DNA from: Rhodospirillaceae bacterium
GTDB taxonomy: Bacteria > Pseudomonadota > Alphaproteobacteria > UBA6615
Reading direction: 5' to 3'
Length of the DNA stretch: 43,293 nucleotides
Assembly (NCBI GenBank): GCA_002724635.1
Contig: PBPM01000036.1
Span: 1-43,293, forward strand
Part shown: piece after piece, positions 39,264 through 43,293 of the stretch
Layout: each line of letters begins with the position of its first letter
Numbering within the stretch: the stretch's first letter is position 1
The notes under the pieces: model-generated
Seen by the model: the letters and a program-made list of their open reading frames with translations, nothing else
The model's database searches: none
What the model was told of the DNA's origin: nothing
Program-made: the position numbers and the translations under genes

Positions 39264-41480
39264 ATGCCCCCAACCGACACCACCGCACCGGCGCTGGGCG
39301 ACACAGCGCAGACAGACACCGACACAGTCAGTGTGCTGCTGCCCATGCCCGTCGCCGGCCCCTACGACTATCTGGTGCCGGGGGACATGCAGTTGCGGCC
39401 CGGCGATTTTGTGCGGGCACCGCTCGGCTCTCGCGAGCTGATCGGCGTCGTCTGGGGCGACGCCGCCGGCGATGTAGAGGAAAAGAAACTTCGCCCCGTC
39501 ATTGCACATATCGAAACCCGCCCCCTTCCCGACGAACTGCGCCAGTTCATCGACTGGGTCGCGGCCTACACGCTAAGCGCACCGGGAGCGGTCCTGCGCA
39601 TGGCGCTTAGTTCGCCCGACGCGCTGATGCCGCCAAAGCGCATCACCGCCTATCGTGCGGCCGGCCGACAGGACGGAATGCGCATGACCCCTGCGCGCCT
39701 TCGCGTCTTCGAAATGCTGCAGCACGGACCGGCGATGACAGCGCGCGACCTAGCAAACGAAGCCGGCGTCTCGCAGAGCGTGATCAAGGGGCTGGCGGAA
39801 GCCGGTGCCATCGAGCAGGTCTCCCTAGAACCCCCGCGTCTTTTCGCTGACCCGGATCCGTCGCGTCCCGGCCTGCCGCTGTCCGACGATCAATCCCGCG
39901 CCGCCGCCCATCTTTGTACAGACATCGCGGCCGACCGCTTCGCCGTCACGCTGCTCGACGGCGTGACGGGCTCCGGAAAGACAGAAGTCTATTTCGAAGC
40001 GCTCGCCGCGGCCCTAGGAGCCGGCCGACAGGTGCTGGTGCTGCTGCCGGAAATTGCCCTAACTCCGCAATGGCTCGATCGCTTCGAACAGCGCTTCGGC
40101 GTGGCACCCGCAGTCTGGCATTCGGATCTCAGGCAGTTACGGCGGCGAAAGACCTGGCGCGCCGTCGCCGACGGCGCAGCCCGGATCGTAGTCGGCGCCC
40201 GTTCGGCCCTCTTCCTACCCTTTCTTGAACTCGGGCTGGTCATCGTCGATGAGGAGCATGAGTCCGCGTTCAAGCAGGAAGATGGTGTGGCCTATCACGG
40301 CCGCGACATGGCCGTTGTGCGGGCGCGGATTGCGGACTGCCCTATAATAGTAACCTCTGCCACGCCCTCGCTGGAGACGCGGGTAAATGTCGAGCGGGCC
40401 CGCTACAAGTCGATCATCCTGCCCGAACGTTTCGGACGTTCGGTCCTGCCGACTATCGAAACCATCGACATGCGCGCGGCTGACCTTCGGGCGGGTCAGT
40501 TCCTATCGAAGCCGTTGATCGACGCGATCACGTCGACCATGGCCACCGGCGAGCAGTCGCTCCTGTTTCTAAACCGGCGTGGTTACGCCCCGCTGACTTT
40601 GTGTCGCACCTGCGGGCACCGGTTTGCCTGTCCGAGCTGCAGCGCTTGGCTGACCGAACATCGCTTCCGCAAACGCCTGCAGTGTCACCATTGTGGCTAC
40701 GAGGAGCCGGCGCCGGTCAACTGTCCCGCCTGCAACAACGCGGATACACTGGTGGCCTGCGGCCCGGGCGTCGAACGGATCGCCGAGGAGGTGATCGGGC
40801 AGCTGCCCGACGTGCGTTTCGAGATCATGACCAGCGACACCATGCGCGGCCCCGAGGCCGCCCAACGCCTCGTATATGCTGTCGAGAACCACGAGATCGA
40901 TCTCCTGATCGGCACTCAGATGGTTGCGAAGGGCCACCATTTCCCTAACCTGACCCTCGTCGGCATCATCGACGCCGACCTAGGCCTCGCCGGGGGCGAT
41001 CTGCGCGCCGCCGAACGCACCTACCAAGTGCTACAGCAGGTCTCGGGCCGGGCGGGCCGCGCCGAGCGGCCCGGCCATGTTCTGATTCAGACCTTCCAAC
41101 CGGAGCACCCAGTCATGCGGGCGCTGGCCAACGGCGACCGCGATGGCTTCATGGCACTCGAAACAGACGCCCGGCGCGCAGGCGCCTGGCCGCCCTTCGG
41201 TCGGCTGGCGGCCGTCATCGTGTCGAGCCGCGATCCCGATTTGGCCGATGGCCTCGCCGGCGCACTCGCACGCTGCGCACCTTACGGGGACGGCGTGCGC
41301 GTGCTCGGTCCCGCACCTGCTCCCCTAGCCCTGTTGCGCGGACGCCACCGGCGCCGGCTCCTGCTCAAGGCCGATCGCGACGTGCCCATTCAGGGCATGA
41401 TGCGCCGCTGGCTGGCACAGGTCCGGATTCCGTCGAACGCGCGCGTGCGGGTCGACATTGATCCTTATAGCTTCCTCTAG
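39264..41480 (+). CDS. priA: Primosomal protein N' (replication restart helicase PriA)
   Basis: 3'-5' superfamily 2 helicase that restarts stalled replication forks. The 738-residue product has an N-terminal 3'BD domain (VSVLLPMPVAGPYDYLVPG), Walker A GVTGSGKTEVYF (about residues 233-244), the DEEH box (IVDEEHESAFKQED), LLFLNRRGYAPL, and the zinc-binding cysteines (C-x2-C pairs in CRTCGHRFACPSC and CHHCGYEEPAPVNCPAC). QMVAKGHHFPNLTLV and QQVSGRAGRA follow. ATG 39264 is chosen because the 3'BD domain begins soon after; the frame is open to 39066. Divergent from fsa. Confidence 0.96.
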   Translation: MPPTDTTAPALGDTAQTDTDTVSVLLPMPVAGPYDYLVPGDMQLRPGDFVRAPLGSRELIGVVWGDAAGDVEEKKLRPVIAHIETRPLPDELRQFIDWVAAYTLSAPGAVLRMALSSPDALMPPKRITAYRAAGRQDGMRMTPARLRVFEMLQHGPAMTARDLANEAGVSQSVIKGLAEAGAIEQVSLEPPRLFADPDPSRPGLPLSDDQSRAAAHLCTDIAADRFAVTLLDGVTGSGKTEVYFEALAAALGAGRQVLVLLPEIALTPQWLDRFEQRFGVAPAVWHSDLRQLRRRKTWRAVADGAARIVVGARSALFLPFLELGLVIVDEEHESAFKQEDGVAYHGRDMAVVRARIADCPIIVTSATPSLETRVNVERARYKSIILPERFGRSVLPTIETIDMRAADLRAGQFLSKPLIDAITSTMATGEQSLLFLNRRGYAPLTLCRTCGHRFACPSCSAWLTEHRFRKRLQCHHCGYEEPAPVNCPACNNADTLVACGPGVERIAEEVIGQLPDVRFEIMTSDTMRGPEAAQRLVYAVENHEIDLLIGTQMVAKGHHFPNLTLVGIIDADLGLAGGDLRAAERTYQVLQQVSGRAGRAERPGHVLIQTFQPEHPVMRALANGDRDGFMALETDARRAGAWPPFGRLAAVIVSSRDPDLADGLAGALARCAPYGDGVRVLGPAPAPLALLRGRHRRRLLLKADRDVPIQGMMRRWLAQVRIPSNARVRVDIDPYSFL

Positions 41481-41580
41481 GACGACAAGACGCCCGTCGC
41501 CTTCGACCACGTGATGATTCTACGCACGCGCGAACCTGCGAAAATCCGCGCATTTTCCATAGTTTTGCGCTGCGGTGCGC

Positions 41581-41609
41581 TTGCCAGCCCCCAAGCCTTG
41601 TGCTACCAA
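41581..41609 (+). promoter_or_regulatory. Possible promoter of the atpHA operon
   Basis: TTGCCA (41581-41586) and TACCAA (41604-41609) have a 17-base spacer, and a TG at the extended -10 position precedes the second hexamer. They lie in the 247-base gap between priA and atpH, about 120 bases before the atpH start. Confidence 0.35.
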
Positions 41610-41612
41610 GCG

Positions 41613-41629
41613 CCTGCCTTAACGGCAGG
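41613..41629 (+). other. Perfect small hairpin in the atpH leader
   Basis: CCTGCC-TTAAC-GGCAGG is a perfect six-pair stem with a five-base loop. It is followed by TCGTTCACC, not a T-run, so it could be a leader structure or a weak priA terminator. Confidence 0.35.
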
Positions 41630-41727
41630 TCGTTCACCGTTGGGCAATGGCTGAAAAATATCACCAGATATCAATCGGTTAAAACTATTCGCGCAAGCAA
41701 AGATAGGCTCCGGGGGGGCAGTCGCAA

Positions 41728-42285
41728 GTGGCGGCGGATACAAGTGTTGTCGGCGATATCGCAGAACGGTACGGGCTCGCATTGTACGAGCTTGCCGACG
41801 AGGCCAAGTGCCTCGACGAGGTCGCCGGCGATCTGACCGATCTGAAACAGCTGATCGCGGACAGCGATGCGCTGACCAAGCTTCTTCGTTCACCGTTGAT
41901 CGATCGCGATGACAAGGCACGCGCGATGACGGCGATTCTGGAACAGGGTGGCGCAGGCGAACTCACCCGACGTTTCGTCGGCGTTGCGGCAGGAAACAAC
42001 CGGCTTTTCGCGCTGGATGCCATGATCACGGCCTATCTGGCCGAACTCGCGCGCCGGCGCGGCGAAGTAACCGCCGAAGTCACGTCCGCACGCGCACTTA
42101 ATGACGAACAACTGCAGCAGCTCACCGAGAGCCTACGTGCAAAACTGGGTGGAAAAATTGCCGTCGAACCGAAAGTGGACCCTTCGCTCATTGGCGGGCT
42201 GGTGGTCCGGGTCGGTTCGCGGATGATCGATGCATCGCTGAAAACCAAGCTTCAGCGCCTGCAATACGCCATGAAGGGAGCGTAG
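41728..42285 (+). CDS. atpH: ATP synthase F1 delta subunit
   Basis: Stalk subunit linking F1 to the b subunits, 185 residues. The family pattern is clear: IAERYGLALYELADE at the N-terminus, LIDRDDKARAMTAIL, and the C-terminal VEPKVDPSLIGGLVVRVGSRMIDASLKTKLQRL. It begins with GTG at 41728; the G-rich GGGGGGG stretch lies about 10 bases upstream and may serve as ribosome-binding site. atpA follows after three bases. A delta-first operon without atpIBEF is the alphaproteobacterial arrangement. Confidence 0.95.
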   Translation: MAADTSVVGDIAERYGLALYELADEAKCLDEVAGDLTDLKQLIADSDALTKLLRSPLIDRDDKARAMTAILEQGGAGELTRRFVGVAAGNNRLFALDAMITAYLAELARRRGEVTAEVTSARALNDEQLQQLTESLRAKLGGKIAVEPKVDPSLIGGLVVRVGSRMIDASLKTKLQRLQYAMKGA

Positions 42286-42288
42286 AGG

Positions 42289-43293
<1,005 letters not shown>

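Overview
The window is about 43 kb of GC-rich chromosomal DNA whose gene order points to an alphaproteobacterium, most likely a member of the Rhodospirillales or a close relative. The indications are a joined zapE-mdh-sucCD-sucAB-lpd block, an ATP synthase operon starting atpH-atpA with no atpIBEF genes before it, a DUF2125 gene next to tyrA, a TIGR02302/DUF4175 gene beside lysA, and the fsa / priA / atpH neighbourhood. The genus cannot be named from sequence alone. Almost everything is housekeeping and densely packed. I saw no tRNA, rRNA, CRISPR array, insertion sequence or prophage.

Layout. Bases 1-7703 hold the 3' part of lysA, a DUF4175 membrane protein, a decayed response-regulator gene, an MJ0042-type zinc-ribbon protein on the minus strand, and then ftsE-ftsX-ydcF-like-plsC as one overlapping plus-strand run for cell division and envelope lipids. 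Bases 7704-8085 are an AT-rich convergent gap with two perfect DnaA boxes. Bases 8086-14840 hold a ChaC-like gamma-glutamylcyclotransferase, a DUF2125 protein, a minus-strand aromatic amino acid operon (chorismate mutase - hisC - tyrA), and the divergent metX-metW pair. Bases 14824-17727 hold a SAM-dependent methyltransferase, a truncated glutathione S-transferase, a LysE-type exporter and pdxY. Bases 17728-19092 are the largest gene-free stretch: a strong terminator hairpin, about 1 kb of C-rich sequence in which I recognise no gene, and the sdh promoter region.

Bases 19093-36632 are dominated by the TCA cycle: sdhCDAB, a short accessory patch (small membrane protein, PhyH-type dioxygenase, carboxymuconolactone-decarboxylase-family protein, SAF-domain oxidoreductase), then zapE, mdh, sucC, sucD, sucA, sucB and lpd, all on the plus strand. 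These encode succinate dehydrogenase, malate dehydrogenase, succinyl-CoA synthetase and the 2-oxoglutarate dehydrogenase complex. Bases 36758-39165 are a minus-strand group (fsa, DUF484, xerC). priA diverges from it at 39264, and the window ends inside atpA of the atpHA... operon.

The items most worth a second look are the two broken genes (response regulator, GST), the AT-rich DnaA-box gap, the 1-kb orphan region with its terminator before sdhC, a chorismate mutase carrying a divergent second domain, and a SucB with two tandem lipoyl domains. I found no clear, fully new multi-gene system.
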